Below are positions 1 through 8,122 of a stretch of DNA of 32,708 nucleotides, piece after piece; the first letter of the stretch is position 1; each line of letters starts with the position of its first letter. Both the position numbers and the translations under genes were made by a program. A model generated the notes under the pieces. The model was not told the DNA's origin and searched no databases. It saw only the letters and a list, made by a program, of their open reading frames with translations. Source of the stretch: Nitrospiria bacterium (GTDB taxonomy: Bacteria; Nitrospirota; Nitrospiria; SBBL01; JAADHI01); NCBI GenBank assembly GCA_945787655.1, contig CALZIJ010000051.1:1-32708 (forward strand), given 5' to 3'.

Positions 1-2
1 AA

Positions 3-233
3 GGCCTCCTCGAGGGCCAGCTGAAATCCACCCGCTCCAAGCCAAAGACTTGGAATTTCGGCCGGGCGCGCATCGCCAGAATCGGCCGCCGCACCCCGGA
101 AGTCATGGTCAAAATCACCGGCAACAACAAAAGGGGAGGGCCCCTGGCATCTCACCTCGATTACATCACAAGCAAAGGCAAGCTGGCCGCCGAAGATGAA
201 CCTGCTTCTTTATCAAGGGGCGGGCGGCCGTGA
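3..233 (+). pseudogene. Relaxase (MOB-family mobilisation nuclease) fragment
   Basis: The open frame entering from the window edge encodes 76 residues with the stretches KPKTWNFGRARIARIGRR, TPEVMVKITG and SHLDYITSKGKL. These resemble the N-terminal part of conjugative relaxases that nick the transfer origin (recognised from memory, not by search). The frame stops at 231-233, far short of a relaxase of several hundred residues. From about 203 the +1 frame reads FFIKGRAAV, which is what I would expect to follow in the family, before resemblance ends near 232. This suggests a frameshift near 195-205 and then a deletion or recombination junction. The base composition is richer in G+C than the flagellar genes. 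The 5' end lies outside the window. The 164 bases from here to the next gene show no gene. Confidence 0.55.
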
Positions 234-397
234 TCAACACTTCGATGACGCAGCGTAAATTTAGGCTGGGACAGAAATATAATTGCGCCGCGGTTTGGTT
301 GATTGTTAAAAGAGTCGCATAGGTTTTATCGCAGCTGGGTAAAGGTGATTGATGTGTTTGTATTAGGGGTTGAGATCGATGAGAAGGAGGATGCCGC

Positions 398-1807
398 ATG
401 CATGTGACATTGGAGCAACTTGAGCAATGGCTAACGACACCCTCTGAAGGTGAACACCTCGAATTTAAAGAAGCGAAAAATCGCTATGACTTTGAAAAGC
501 TCGTCGGTTACTGCGTTGCTTTAGCCAATGAGGGAGGTGGGCACTTGGTTTTTGGCGTGACTGACAAACCGCCGCGCAAAGTGGTCGGCACCTCTGCCTT
601 TGATATCCCTGAACGGACGGTCGGAGGCATTTATGAACGTCTGCATTTCCGGGTAACCTGGACTGAACTTGAACACACTGGTGGTCGGGTATTGGTTTTT
701 TCTGTCCCTTCACGACCGGTCGGCCAGCCGGTTGAATACAAAGGGCGTTACCTAATGCGTGCAGGCGAAGATCTAGTGCCGATGACACCTGATTATTTGC
801 AAAGAATCTTTGCCGAGGGGCAACCAATTTTTGAAGCGCGAATTGCTCATAAAGGACTGGGGGCCGAAGATATCATTCGCCTGCTCGATACCCAAAGCTA
901 TTTTGACCTGATTCAGCTTCCATACCCGGTTGATCGCCAGGGTGTTTTGGAACGTTTTGAGAGTGAAAAGCTCATTGAGGCTGACAACGGCAATTATTCC
1001 GTGACCAACCTCGGAGCCTTGTTATTTGCGAAAAATCTGGATGAGTTCGACCGCTTGGCACGTAAGTCTGTGCGAGTGACAACCTACGAGGGCAACAACA
1101 AGCTTACTATCAAGAAGGACATTGTCGGCAAGAAGGGGTATGCCGTCGGTTTTGAGGGGCTTGTCGACTATATCAATGGACAGCTGCCATCCAACGAAGT
1201 CATCGGTCAGGCATTACGCGAATCGGTCCCGATGTTTCCTGAAATTGCCATTCGTGAATTAGTCGCCAATGCCTTGATTCATCAGGATTTGGATCAGTCA
1301 GGCGCATCGGTGAGTATCGATATCTATTCAAACCGTTTGGAAATCAGCAACCCGGGGGTCCCGTGCATCGATCCCGACCGCTTTATCGATGAGTATCAAT
1401 CACGCAACGACAAAATGGCGGATTTGATGCGACGACTGCGAATCTGTGAGGAAAAGGGGAGTGGTATCGACAAAGTTGTTAGTAGCGTGGAAGCTTTTCA
1501 GTTGCCCGCTCCAGACATCCGTGTTGGACAAGCTCGCACGACGGTTATTCTTTTTGCGCACAAAGAATTAACTGATATGGATAGAAGCGATAAGCTGCGG
1601 GCTTGCTTCCAGCATTGTGTATTGTGCTACGTACTTGCGGAAAAGATGACCAACCAAAGCTTGCGCGAGAGATTCGGTTTGAATAATCGTCAAACGGATG
1701 TCGCTTCTCGGATTATCGCCACGGCGCTAGACGAAAACCTGATTAAGCTTGAGGACCCTGAAAGCAGCTCAAAGAGGTACGCCAAATATATTCCGTACTG
1801 GGCGTAA
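398..1807 (+). CDS. AlbA_2 (Schlafen-like) / HATPase_c_4 domain protein, RecG-like putative DNA-binding regulator
   Basis: This 469-residue protein belongs to the group often annotated as an ATP-binding or RecG-like helicase. It has no helicase motifs. Residues 18-130 form the AlbA_2 domain (EGEHLEFKEAK near 17-27, ALANEGGGHLVFGVTD at 41-56). Residues 280-320 carry a GHKL-like HATPase_c_4 segment (IRELVANALIHQDL at 285-298, then RLEISNPG), and KGSGIDKV lies at 353-360. Residues 400-460 look like a winged helix. The start is backed by GAGAAGGAGG 6-8 bases upstream. Such proteins occur as transcriptional regulators and in defence or mobile loci; the exact role here is unknown. The gene converges on fliJ and lies beside a relaxase fragment, so it is probably cargo of a past integration and not a flagellar gene. 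Confidence 0.8.
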   Translation: MHVTLEQLEQWLTTPSEGEHLEFKEAKNRYDFEKLVGYCVALANEGGGHLVFGVTDKPPRKVVGTSAFDIPERTVGGIYERLHFRVTWTELEHTGGRVLVFSVPSRPVGQPVEYKGRYLMRAGEDLVPMTPDYLQRIFAEGQPIFEARIAHKGLGAEDIIRLLDTQSYFDLIQLPYPVDRQGVLERFESEKLIEADNGNYSVTNLGALLFAKNLDEFDRLARKSVRVTTYEGNNKLTIKKDIVGKKGYAVGFEGLVDYINGQLPSNEVIGQALRESVPMFPEIAIRELVANALIHQDLDQSGASVSIDIYSNRLEISNPGVPCIDPDRFIDEYQSRNDKMADLMRRLRICEEKGSGIDKVVSSVEAFQLPAPDIRVGQARTTVILFAHKELTDMDRSDKLRACFQHCVLCYVLAEKMTNQSLRERFGLNNRQTDVASRIIATALDENLIKLEDPESSSKRYAKYIPYWA

Positions 1808-1897
1808 TGCTATTTGCTTTGTCCTTGTCGATGTTGCCTGTATTTCGAAAAAGACGTGACAGAGCGGGTACTTCCAATTTGCAAGCTAATGACAATC

Positions 1898-2278
1898 TTA
1901 TTCGCTGTAAAATGCTTTTCTTTGGCGTGTATCAATCTTCTCAACGATTTTCTTTTCTTTCACGACTTCAGAAAGTTCATGCCTTTTTAATTCGACACAT
2001 TCTTTCTGAGCCCGAATAATTTCATGCTGTTCATTGATTTTTTCGGTCTGAAAATGGATGAAATCATAATGCCGTTGTATCTTTCCCGGCGCACCGATTT
2101 TTCCTTGGAGCTTTTTAAGCCTTTCAAGGGCGGCTTCAAGTTCAGCCGTCAAATCATTTAGTTGGTTGACCTCGATTTTTAATAAATTTTCCTGCTCAAT
2201 AAGCTCCCGGTATAAAACCTCTTGCTGGTATGTTCTGGCTTTAATGAGTCCTTCAAGATGTGAATGATATGCGGCCAT
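1898..2278 (-). CDS. fliJ: FliJ, flagellar export chaperone / ATPase stalk
   Basis: FliJ is the coiled-coil stalk inserted in the FliI hexamer of the flagellar type III export apparatus, on the cytoplasmic side. From the ATG at 2278 the product is 126 residues, almost wholly charged helix with heptad-like leucines (LEGLIKARTYQQE at the start, then LNDLTAELEAALERLKKLQG). The family is recognised by helical character, size (about 130-150) and position directly after fliI. A longer frame runs up to 2353, but that would overlap fliI by 65 bases; the ATG at 2278 lies 10 bases after the fliI stop and gives the usual N-terminus. It is the last gene of the operon. I see no clear terminator in the 90 bases separating it from the convergent upstream gene. 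Confidence 0.85.
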   Translation of the reverse strand: MAAYHSHLEGLIKARTYQQEVLYRELIEQENLLKIEVNQLNDLTAELEAALERLKKLQGKIGAPGKIQRHYDFIHFQTEKINEQHEIIRAQKECVELKRHELSEVVKEKKIVEKIDTRQRKAFYSE

Positions 2279-2288
2279 CAGCTCATTT

Positions 2289-3629
2289 CTATTCTTGAGC
2301 GGGAAGAGATTCTTCCAGTTCAAAGACGTGATTAAGGGATTCAATGCTTTCATTCAGGTTTACTTTTTTATGCGTGTTTTGCTGTAGGTACGACTCAATG
2401 TTCTCCCAAAGTGCAATGCTTCGGTCGATCTTTTGATTGCTCCCGGCTTTATACGCTCCGATATGAATCAAATCTTCCGCGTTTTTATAGGTGGCGATCA
2501 TGTCAATCAATTGATTGGCAGATGCCATATGTGTTTTATCGATCAAATCCATCATGACCCTGCTTTTACTGTTTAAGATATCGATCGCCGGATAATGATT
2601 ACTGGCCGCCAATGATCGGGATAAAACAATATGGCCATCCAGAATAGACCGGGTCGCATCAGGAATTGGATCATTTAAATCATCGCCTTCAACCAGTACG
2701 GTGTAAAGCCCGGTAATACTGCCTTCGCCGGAACAGGTCCCAGCGCGTTCGAGGAAGTTGGGAAGGAGGGTGAAAACCGACGGCGTATATCCTTTGGTTG
2801 TGGGGGGTTCACCGATTGCCAATCCGATTTCGCGTTGTGCATGTGCAAGCCGGGTTAAAGAATCCATCATGAACAATACCTGCTTTCCGCAATCTCTGAA
2901 ATATTCTGCGATGGTAATGGCCAGAAATGCCCCTCGGCGTCGGATTAAGGGGGGTTGATTAGAGGATACGACAATGACGACGGAACGTTTTAAGCCTTCC
3001 TGCTTCAGTTCTTTTTCGATGAATTCCTTGGCTTCTCGTCCGCGCTCGCCTATGAGAGCGATGACATTGACCTCTGCCGAGGTATACCTTGAAATCATCC
3101 CCAGCAAGACGCTTTTTCCCACCCCGCTGCCGGCAAAAATCCCGACGCGCTGTCCACGGCCGCAGGTCAATAAACCATTGATGGCCCGGATACCCAGGTC
3201 AAGGGGCGTTTGTATCCGTTTCCTGGAAAGGGGATTGAGCGGTTCGTTATATAAGGGACGTTTTTCATCGGTATTTAGAGTTCCCTTATTGTCAATGGGA
3301 CACCCCAAGCCGTCGATCACTCGGCCCAAAAGCGGATCTCCTACATTGGCGGAAGCTTGATTGCCATGAATGACCAGGGGAGATCCGGGTCCAAAACCTC
3401 TAATATCTCCAAGCGGCATGAGTAATACCTTGTCTTCCCGAAAGCCCACGACTTCCGCCAGAAGTTGTTGTTCAGATTTGTTTGAAACAATTTTACAGAC
3501 TTCTCCAATGCTGGAATGCGGTGCATAGCCTTCCAATACCAGTCCGATGGCATCTGTGATTTTTCCCAGAATAGGGAGAGAATCAATCTGTTCAATGCGT
3601 TGCAAGGTTTCCGCTAAAAAGGCCTTCAT
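2289..3629 (-). CDS. fliI: FliI, flagellum-specific export ATPase
   Basis: FliI is the F1-beta-like hexameric ATPase that energises unfolding and entry of flagellar export substrates at the membrane. The 446 residues match the family length. Visible are the Walker A motif AGSGVGKS at 166-173, GERGRE at 194-199 with the catalytic glutamate, and Walker B VLFMMDSLTR at 251-260, followed by the family segment around AQREIGLAIGEPP. The start codon overlaps the fliH stop in an ATGA arrangement, and AAAGGAAC within the end of fliH is the ribosome site. This implies translational coupling with fliH and fliJ. Confidence 0.97.
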   Translation of the reverse strand: MKAFLAETLQRIEQIDSLPILGKITDAIGLVLEGYAPHSSIGEVCKIVSNKSEQQLLAEVVGFREDKVLLMPLGDIRGFGPGSPLVIHGNQASANVGDPLLGRVIDGLGCPIDNKGTLNTDEKRPLYNEPLNPLSRKRIQTPLDLGIRAINGLLTCGRGQRVGIFAGSGVGKSVLLGMISRYTSAEVNVIALIGERGREAKEFIEKELKQEGLKRSVVIVVSSNQPPLIRRRGAFLAITIAEYFRDCGKQVLFMMDSLTRLAHAQREIGLAIGEPPTTKGYTPSVFTLLPNFLERAGTCSGEGSITGLYTVLVEGDDLNDPIPDATRSILDGHIVLSRSLAASNHYPAIDILNSKSRVMMDLIDKTHMASANQLIDMIATYKNAEDLIHIGAYKAGSNQKIDRSIALWENIESYLQQNTHKKVNLNESIESLNHVFELEESLPAQE

Positions 3630-4266
3630 GTTGTTCCTTTGTAAAATTCAGCTTCAAAAACATCCAGTTGATTTTTTAAACGTGCATCCACCATGCGTTC
3701 TTCGCCTTCAACGACGCAATCCCCCGGCATGAGTTCGGCATCGGTTTCAAACCGCAGACGAACATTTTGTTTCATCGGCCCAAGAAGATCCTCGGCATCC
3801 TGGGAAATGACTTCATAATCATCGGGATGAAGACGAATCAACACTTTTTCAGTCTGTCCGATTTTTTTGATGGCCGTTTGTATATTTTTAATAATGACCT
3901 CCGGGTTTTCCATGACTTCCTTACGAACGATTTGACGGGCGACGGCCAGCGCAATCGTAAGCATGTCTTCTTCTGATTCTTTCAGTATCTGTTTCTTCAA
4001 ATGATTGACATTGTGAACCAGATTCAGCAAAATATTTTCAATGGTATCCAGTTTTTTAAGACCCATTTCCCGGCCGGCCGCTTCCCCCGCAGAAAACCCT
4101 TCTTCATAGGCTTCCTGTTCTATCTTGGAAATAATGCTTCATCCGCTTTGTTTTTGAGGTGTTCCGGAGTTTCTTTCTTTGATTCCACTTCTTGGAGAGA
4201 AAATGGGCTGAAACCGGTTTTTTCAAAAGGGTCGGACTTAATGATGTTAGATAAGTGCTTCGCCAC
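3626..4266 (-). CDS. fliH: FliH, negative regulator of the FliI ATPase; reading frame broken by an apparent 1-nt deletion
   Basis: FliH is the peripheral stalk that binds FliI and docks it at FliM/FliN. The C-terminal part (frame of the ATG at 4066, 146 residues) is typical: LTIALAVARQIVRKEV, then VLIRLHPDDYE, then GDCVVEGEERMVDARL. The same frame is coding before that ATG: at about 4134-4064 it reads ISKIEQEAYEEGFSAGEAAG, including the glycine repeat GFSAGEAAGREMG that characterises FliH. The N-terminus (LSNIIKSDPFEKTG) lies in another frame, from a GTG at 4266 inside the end of fliG to a TAG at 4120-4122. The frames would join as KADEAL-ISKIEQEAYEEG if one base were restored near 4130. So fliH is mutated or the assembly has an error. 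Joined length is about 213 residues, normal for FliH. Confidence 0.85.
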
Positions 4267-5251
4267 CTCCGCCCCCTTTCCCTCCAAGTGAGATGGTGCC
4301 TTTTTCTGCCAGGTTTTTCGCTGTTTTTAAAATCATTTGCTGTGCTTTTTCGACTTCGGAAACCTTGACTGGTCCTCTTGCGTCCATGTCTTCTTTTAAA
4401 AGCTGGGCCGCACGGTCAGACATATTGGAAAAGAATTTGTCTTTAATTTCTTCCTTGGCCGCCCGAAGCGCCAGGGTCAGATCTTCTTTGCTGATTTCTT
4501 TCATCAGGCCTTGAATACTCCGGTCGTCAAGTTCAGTCAGATCATCAAAGACAAACATCAAAGAACGGATGTTTTCCGCCAGTTCCGCATTATTTTCCGT
4601 GATCGCCCCCATGATGGCCTGCTCAGAAGCTTGGTCGACCTGATTGAGAATATTGGCAACGAGTTTGACGCCTTTGATCTTTTTTCCACCTACATGACTT
4701 TCCCCTTCGTTGGAAAGCTCACTTTGAAGCGCTGCCCCGATTTCCCGCATTACACCGGGAGGAATATCTTCGAGGGTCGCCATCCGAATCATGACATCAC
4801 TCCTTAACCACTCGGGCAGGTTGGGCAAAACTTGACTGGCTTGTGATGTATCCAATGAAGTGAGAATGAGTGCGACTGTTTGCGGATGTTCGCCTTTGAT
4901 CAAGCTGGCAACCTGTTTCGGTTCCATCCACTTGAGGGCTTTCATACCGCCTTCGTCCGCTTCAGCCATATTTTCTATAAATTGACCGGCTTTATCATCT
5001 CCCAAGGTTTTGGACAGTAATTTTTCAATATAACTTTTTCCTTCCACGCTTAGGCCGCTGGGTTCCGTAGCGGTTTTTTCAAACTCTTCATAGACTTCCT
5101 TTAAATCTTTTTCAGGGATGTCGGAAAGGTCTTTTATTTCCGTACCGAGTTTTTTAAGTTCTTTCGGATCGAGGGTTTTCATAATTTCCGATGCGGAATC
5201 TTCTCCCAGCGTGGCTAAAAAGATGGCCGCCTTGTAGTATCCGTTTCCCAT
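4247..5251 (-). CDS. fliG: FliG, flagellar motor switch / torque protein
   Basis: FliG sits on the cytoplasmic face of the MS ring and meets the stator; it carries torque and rotation sense. The 334 residues cover all three domains: an N-terminal FliF-binding part (YKAAIFLATLGED from residue 5), the middle EHPQ motif at 121-124 that binds FliM, and the C-terminal charged helix region (LTELDDRSIQGLM near 238-250, then AAQLLKEDM at 281-289). The tail GGKGGGGGEALI is an unusual glycine-rich end, and the fliH start GTG lies within its codons. The ribosome site (AAGAAGGAT) is formed by the last codons of fliF. Confidence 0.97.
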   Translation of the reverse strand: MGNGYYKAAIFLATLGEDSASEIMKTLDPKELKKLGTEIKDLSDIPEKDLKEVYEEFEKTATEPSGLSVEGKSYIEKLLSKTLGDDKAGQFIENMAEADEGGMKALKWMEPKQVASLIKGEHPQTVALILTSLDTSQASQVLPNLPEWLRSDVMIRMATLEDIPPGVMREIGAALQSELSNEGESHVGGKKIKGVKLVANILNQVDQASEQAIMGAITENNAELAENIRSLMFVFDDLTELDDRSIQGLMKEISKEDLTLALRAAKEEIKDKFFSNMSDRAAQLLKEDMDARGPVKVSEVEKAQQMILKTAKNLAEKGTISLGGKGGGGGEALI

Positions 5252-5259
5252 GCGAATCT

Positions 5260-6882
5260 CTATCCTTCTTTAATCCATCTTTTTACGATCAGGTTTGCGG
5301 CTTCCGGGTTCCCCTCGGCAAGATCCAATATTTTTTCTTTTGTGGATTTGAGTTTTTCGGGTTCTTCAATTTGATCTTGACCCGTGCCGCCTTCAAGTGT
5401 TCCAACCCCTCCAGCCTCGGATAATGCCGGTTCTGGCAGCATCACCGGTTGTGGTGGAACAGCCGTTACAACCTTGAGGATTGGCCGGATAATGGCGCTA
5501 AGCACCATTAAGATGAGAAGGGGTCCTAGAATTTGCCGGACGATCGGCATCCAGCGCATGATCTTGTCGATTAAGGACACCTCAATCTGCTCATCTGGCG
5601 CCAGCATTTTACTTCCTTTAAACGGGATATTGACCACTTCCACTTCGTCCTGCCGTTCGGACGAAAATCCCATGGCTTTTTTGACAATGGCTTCAAGGGT
5701 CGCCATTTCCTCATCCGCACGAGGCACATATTGCTGCGTCACCACACCTTCTTCATCGGTGATCTCTTCATAAGAGCCGTCGATTAATGCCGCAACGGAG
5801 AGGCGTTGTATGGTTCCAAAAGGCTCAACCACCCTGCTGATGGTTTTACTGATTTCATAATTGATAATTTCACTGGAGTTATTGGAGGCATTCTCATTGG
5901 TGGCGCCGGCTCCGGCAGATTCTTGTCCTCCGGGCGGTACATTGGATGCCACTCCGGGTATCCCGCCTGGCCCGGTTGTTTTGGAGGTCCCGTTTGAATT
6001 GCCCTGGGATCGTTGCTGGCTGCGGACGACTTGCGTGTCGGGATCAAACTTTTCTTCTGTCATCTCCACTTGTCTTAAGTCAAGCTTCGCAGTGACACGA
6101 ACCAGGGCCTTGTCCGGTCCAACGACCTGGGCCAGCATGGACTGAATTTTTTGCTGAATTTTCTGTTCCAGATTTTTTTGAAATTCAAGCTGGGAGCCAC
6201 TCATTTGAAGCGCGGAAGATCCTTCAGAACCTGTCGTTCGGATTTTCCCGCGGCTGTCCACAATGGTAACTGCCTCAGGTTTTAACCCTTCTACACTCCC
6301 GGAAACCAGATGAGAAATGCCTTGAACCTGAGATTCACTTAAGACTTTCCCCGGCTTCAGGTTAATGACAACTGCCGCGCGGGTTAATTCTTCCTGCTCA
6401 CTAAAAAGACTGGGTTCAGGAATAACGAGGTGAACCCGTGCATTGCTGATTTCTTCCAGTTGACTGATGGTCCGCGCGAGTTCTCCCTGCAAGGCCCGTC
6501 TATAATTCAGCTTTTGTGCAAATTCGGTGGTCCCAAAGGAACTTTCATCAAATATTTCAAATCCGACACCACCCCCCTGAGGTAAGCCTTGACTGGCTAA
6601 AAGCAGCCTCAGTTCATGCACACGTTCAGAAGGGACAAGCAAGGATTTCCCGTCTTCAGAGAATTGGTACGGCACGTTCATTTCTTTAAATTTTGTCACG
6701 ACCACCGAGGCGTCTTCCGAACTGAGGTTGGTATACAGAATGCGAAAATCCGGTTTCTGAACCCAGAGCCAGATCACAGAAAGGATTGCGAGTCCGCATG
6801 CGAAGAGACTTGCAAGCGCAATCTTTTTTCCCAAACTCATTTCAGAAAGGTTTGCGCTGAGTCGTTCTAAAAGCTCACCCAT
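5260..6882 (-). CDS. fliF: FliF, flagellar MS-ring protein
   Basis: FliF oligomerises in the inner membrane into the MS ring, the base on which switch, rod and export gate assemble. The 540 residues have a first membrane helix at about 21-41, a YscJ-type ring-building region (ILYTNLSSEDAS, then LRLLLASQGLPQGG, then NYRRALQGELARTI), a low-complexity Gly/Asn/Ser loop in the middle, a second membrane helix at about 450-468, and a cytoplasmic C-terminal tail that ends in the FliG-binding segment (GNPEAANLIVKRWI). It ends 8 bases before the fliG start, and its final codons hold the fliG ribosome site. The length is normal for the family. Confidence 0.97.
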   Translation of the reverse strand: MGELLERLSANLSEMSLGKKIALASLFACGLAILSVIWLWVQKPDFRILYTNLSSEDASVVVTKFKEMNVPYQFSEDGKSLLVPSERVHELRLLLASQGLPQGGGVGFEIFDESSFGTTEFAQKLNYRRALQGELARTISQLEEISNARVHLVIPEPSLFSEQEELTRAAVVINLKPGKVLSESQVQGISHLVSGSVEGLKPEAVTIVDSRGKIRTTGSEGSSALQMSGSQLEFQKNLEQKIQQKIQSMLAQVVGPDKALVRVTAKLDLRQVEMTEEKFDPDTQVVRSQQRSQGNSNGTSKTTGPGGIPGVASNVPPGGQESAGAGATNENASNNSSEIINYEISKTISRVVEPFGTIQRLSVAALIDGSYEEITDEEGVVTQQYVPRADEEMATLEAIVKKAMGFSSERQDEVEVVNIPFKGSKMLAPDEQIEVSLIDKIMRWMPIVRQILGPLLILMVLSAIIRPILKVVTAVPPQPVMLPEPALSEAGGVGTLEGGTGQDQIEEPEKLKSTKEKILDLAEGNPEAANLIVKRWIKEG

Positions 6883-6905
6883 TGTTGGTATCCTTGTTTA
6901 AAGAA

Positions 6906-7202
6906 CTATATTTGCATTCGGCTGATTTCTTCATAAGCCGACAGAATTTTATTTCTGACCTGCATCATTAATTGAAAAGAAACATCCGCTTTTTCCACAG
7001 CAATCATCGCTTGATGCAGTGATTCATCCTTCCCTGCCGCCAAATCAGTCACGGACGCGCTGGCGGTTTGCTGGAGCTGGTTGACCTTTGAAATAGAATC
7101 TTTCAATGTATCAATAAACGGTTTTCCATCGTTGGGGATGGTGTTCCGTTCCTGTATAGATAGCTCCGGTAGAATGGACTGAGCGTCGGGTTTGATTTCC
7201 AT
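6906..7202 (-). CDS. fliE: FliE, MS ring-rod junction protein
   Basis: FliE links the MS ring to the rod and is the first exported substrate. The 98 residues carry the family C-terminus: VEKADVSFQLMMQVRNKIL followed by AYEEISRMQI at the very end. GGGAGG lies about 9 bases upstream of the ATG. It sits between flgC and fliF, the classical flgBC-fliEFGHIJ order. Confidence 0.95.
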   Translation of the reverse strand: MEIKPDAQSILPELSIQERNTIPNDGKPFIDTLKDSISKVNQLQQTASASVTDLAAGKDESLHQAMIAVEKADVSFQLMMQVRNKILSAYEEISRMQI

Positions 7203-7228
7203 TGTATCTTCCTCCCGTTTCTATGGTT

Positions 7229-7663
7229 TTATCGGCTGATTTCCAGGGCTTTTTGGGCCATGGATTTAATGGAATTTAAGACGGTGACATTGGCCTCGTA
7301 GGAACGCAGAGCAGAAATCATGTTCACCATTTCTTCCATGGCATTCACATTGGGATAAAGGACATAACCTTCCTCATCAGCGCCGGGATGGGCGGGTTCA
7401 AAAACTTTTCTAAAGGGGCGCGGGTCATGAACGATATTTGAAATTTTAACTTGCTGTACCCCGTTTAGTTCCTGATTCAGGGTATTTTCAAAACTTTGAT
7501 TTAAGGGGGCTGCGGCAAAAACCACATCCCGTCTGCGGTAAGGACCGCCCTCAGGGGTTTCAGTTGAGTCAACATTGGCCAGATTACTTGAAATAATATT
7601 TAAGCGTTCCCGCTGTGCATCCAGTGCGGCGGCGGGAATCGAAAAGGCTTGTGAGATGTTCAT
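7229..7663 (-). CDS. flgC: FlgC, proximal rod protein
   Basis: FlgC is a structural component of the proximal rod in the periplasm, exported by the flagellar type III system. The 144 residues start with the rod/hook N-terminal heptad region (LDAQRERLNIISSNLANVDST, around 14-34) and end with the typical C-terminal EMVNMISALRSYEANVTVLN segment. AAGGAG lies upstream of the ATG, and flgB stops about 20 bases before it. The length is typical. Confidence 0.96.
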   Translation of the reverse strand: MNISQAFSIPAAALDAQRERLNIISSNLANVDSTETPEGGPYRRRDVVFAAAPLNQSFENTLNQELNGVQQVKISNIVHDPRPFRKVFEPAHPGADEEGYVLYPNVNAMEEMVNMISALRSYEANVTVLNSIKSMAQKALEISR

Positions 7664-7684
7664 TGATGATTTCTCCTTTCGGCA

Positions 7685-8092
7685 TTAACGTCCTTCATTG
7701 ATGGCGTTTTTAATGCCTCTAAATTTTTTGGCGATAAATTGGGCAGTGGCCTGATACATAAAGGTATTTTCTGCCAATCGAGTCATTTCTTTTTCAGGGT
7801 TGACGGTGTTGCCGTCGAGCCGCTTAGCGCCCTGGTCGGCGGACAGCGTGACCTTGGGAACTGCCCCGTGACTGGTCTGCAAAGCGGGCAGATGGTTTGC
7901 ATTGGTCTTGGCCACTTTCAAGCCCGATTCAGGCCCGGTGGCATCCGCCATCGCCTCTTTAAAATCAATTTCCTTTGATTGATAACCGGGGGTATCCTGA
8001 TTTGAAATATTACTGGTAATAACCGCGTGCCGGTGACTTCTGATATCCAGTGCCTGCTCAAGTCGTTTTATGGACTGGTCAATCAATTTCAT
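7685..8092 (-). CDS. flgB: FlgB, proximal rod protein
   Basis: FlgB is the most proximal rod protein, above FliE. The 135 residues hold the flagellar basal-body rod motif ITSNISNQDTPGYQSKEIDF near the N-terminus and EKEMTRLAENTFMYQATAQF near the C-terminus. GGAGG lies about 9 bases upstream of the ATG. The gene follows the FlrC/FleR-like regulator by 30 bases with no promoter visible between, so it is read from the upstream sigma-54 promoter or an internal one. Confidence 0.96.
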   Translation of the reverse strand: MKLIDQSIKRLEQALDIRSHRHAVITSNISNQDTPGYQSKEIDFKEAMADATGPESGLKVAKTNANHLPALQTSHGAVPKVTLSADQGAKRLDGNTVNPEKEMTRLAENTFMYQATAQFIAKKFRGIKNAINEGR

Positions 8093-8122
8093 GATCTATC
8101 CTCCAAACAATACGGTTTAGTG

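Noticed and set aside
166-399. 77-residue minus-strand ORF upstream of the AlbA_2 gene
   Set aside because: It overlaps the relaxase fragment and the AlbA_2 ribosome site; composition looks like chance and there is no start signal.
1807-2019. 70-residue plus-strand ORF starting at the AlbA_2 stop codon
   Set aside because: It overlaps fliJ on the opposite strand over much of its length, has no ribosome site and no recognisable protein character.
2279-2353. Longer FliJ start at 2353
   Set aside because: It would overlap fliI by 65 bases and add residues unlike FliJ; the ATG at 2278 just after the fliI stop fits the family.
4125-4140. Programmed -1 frameshift in fliH
   Set aside because: GCATTATTTCC does not fit the X-XXY-YYZ slippery pattern and no stimulatory structure is evident; mutation or assembly error is simpler.
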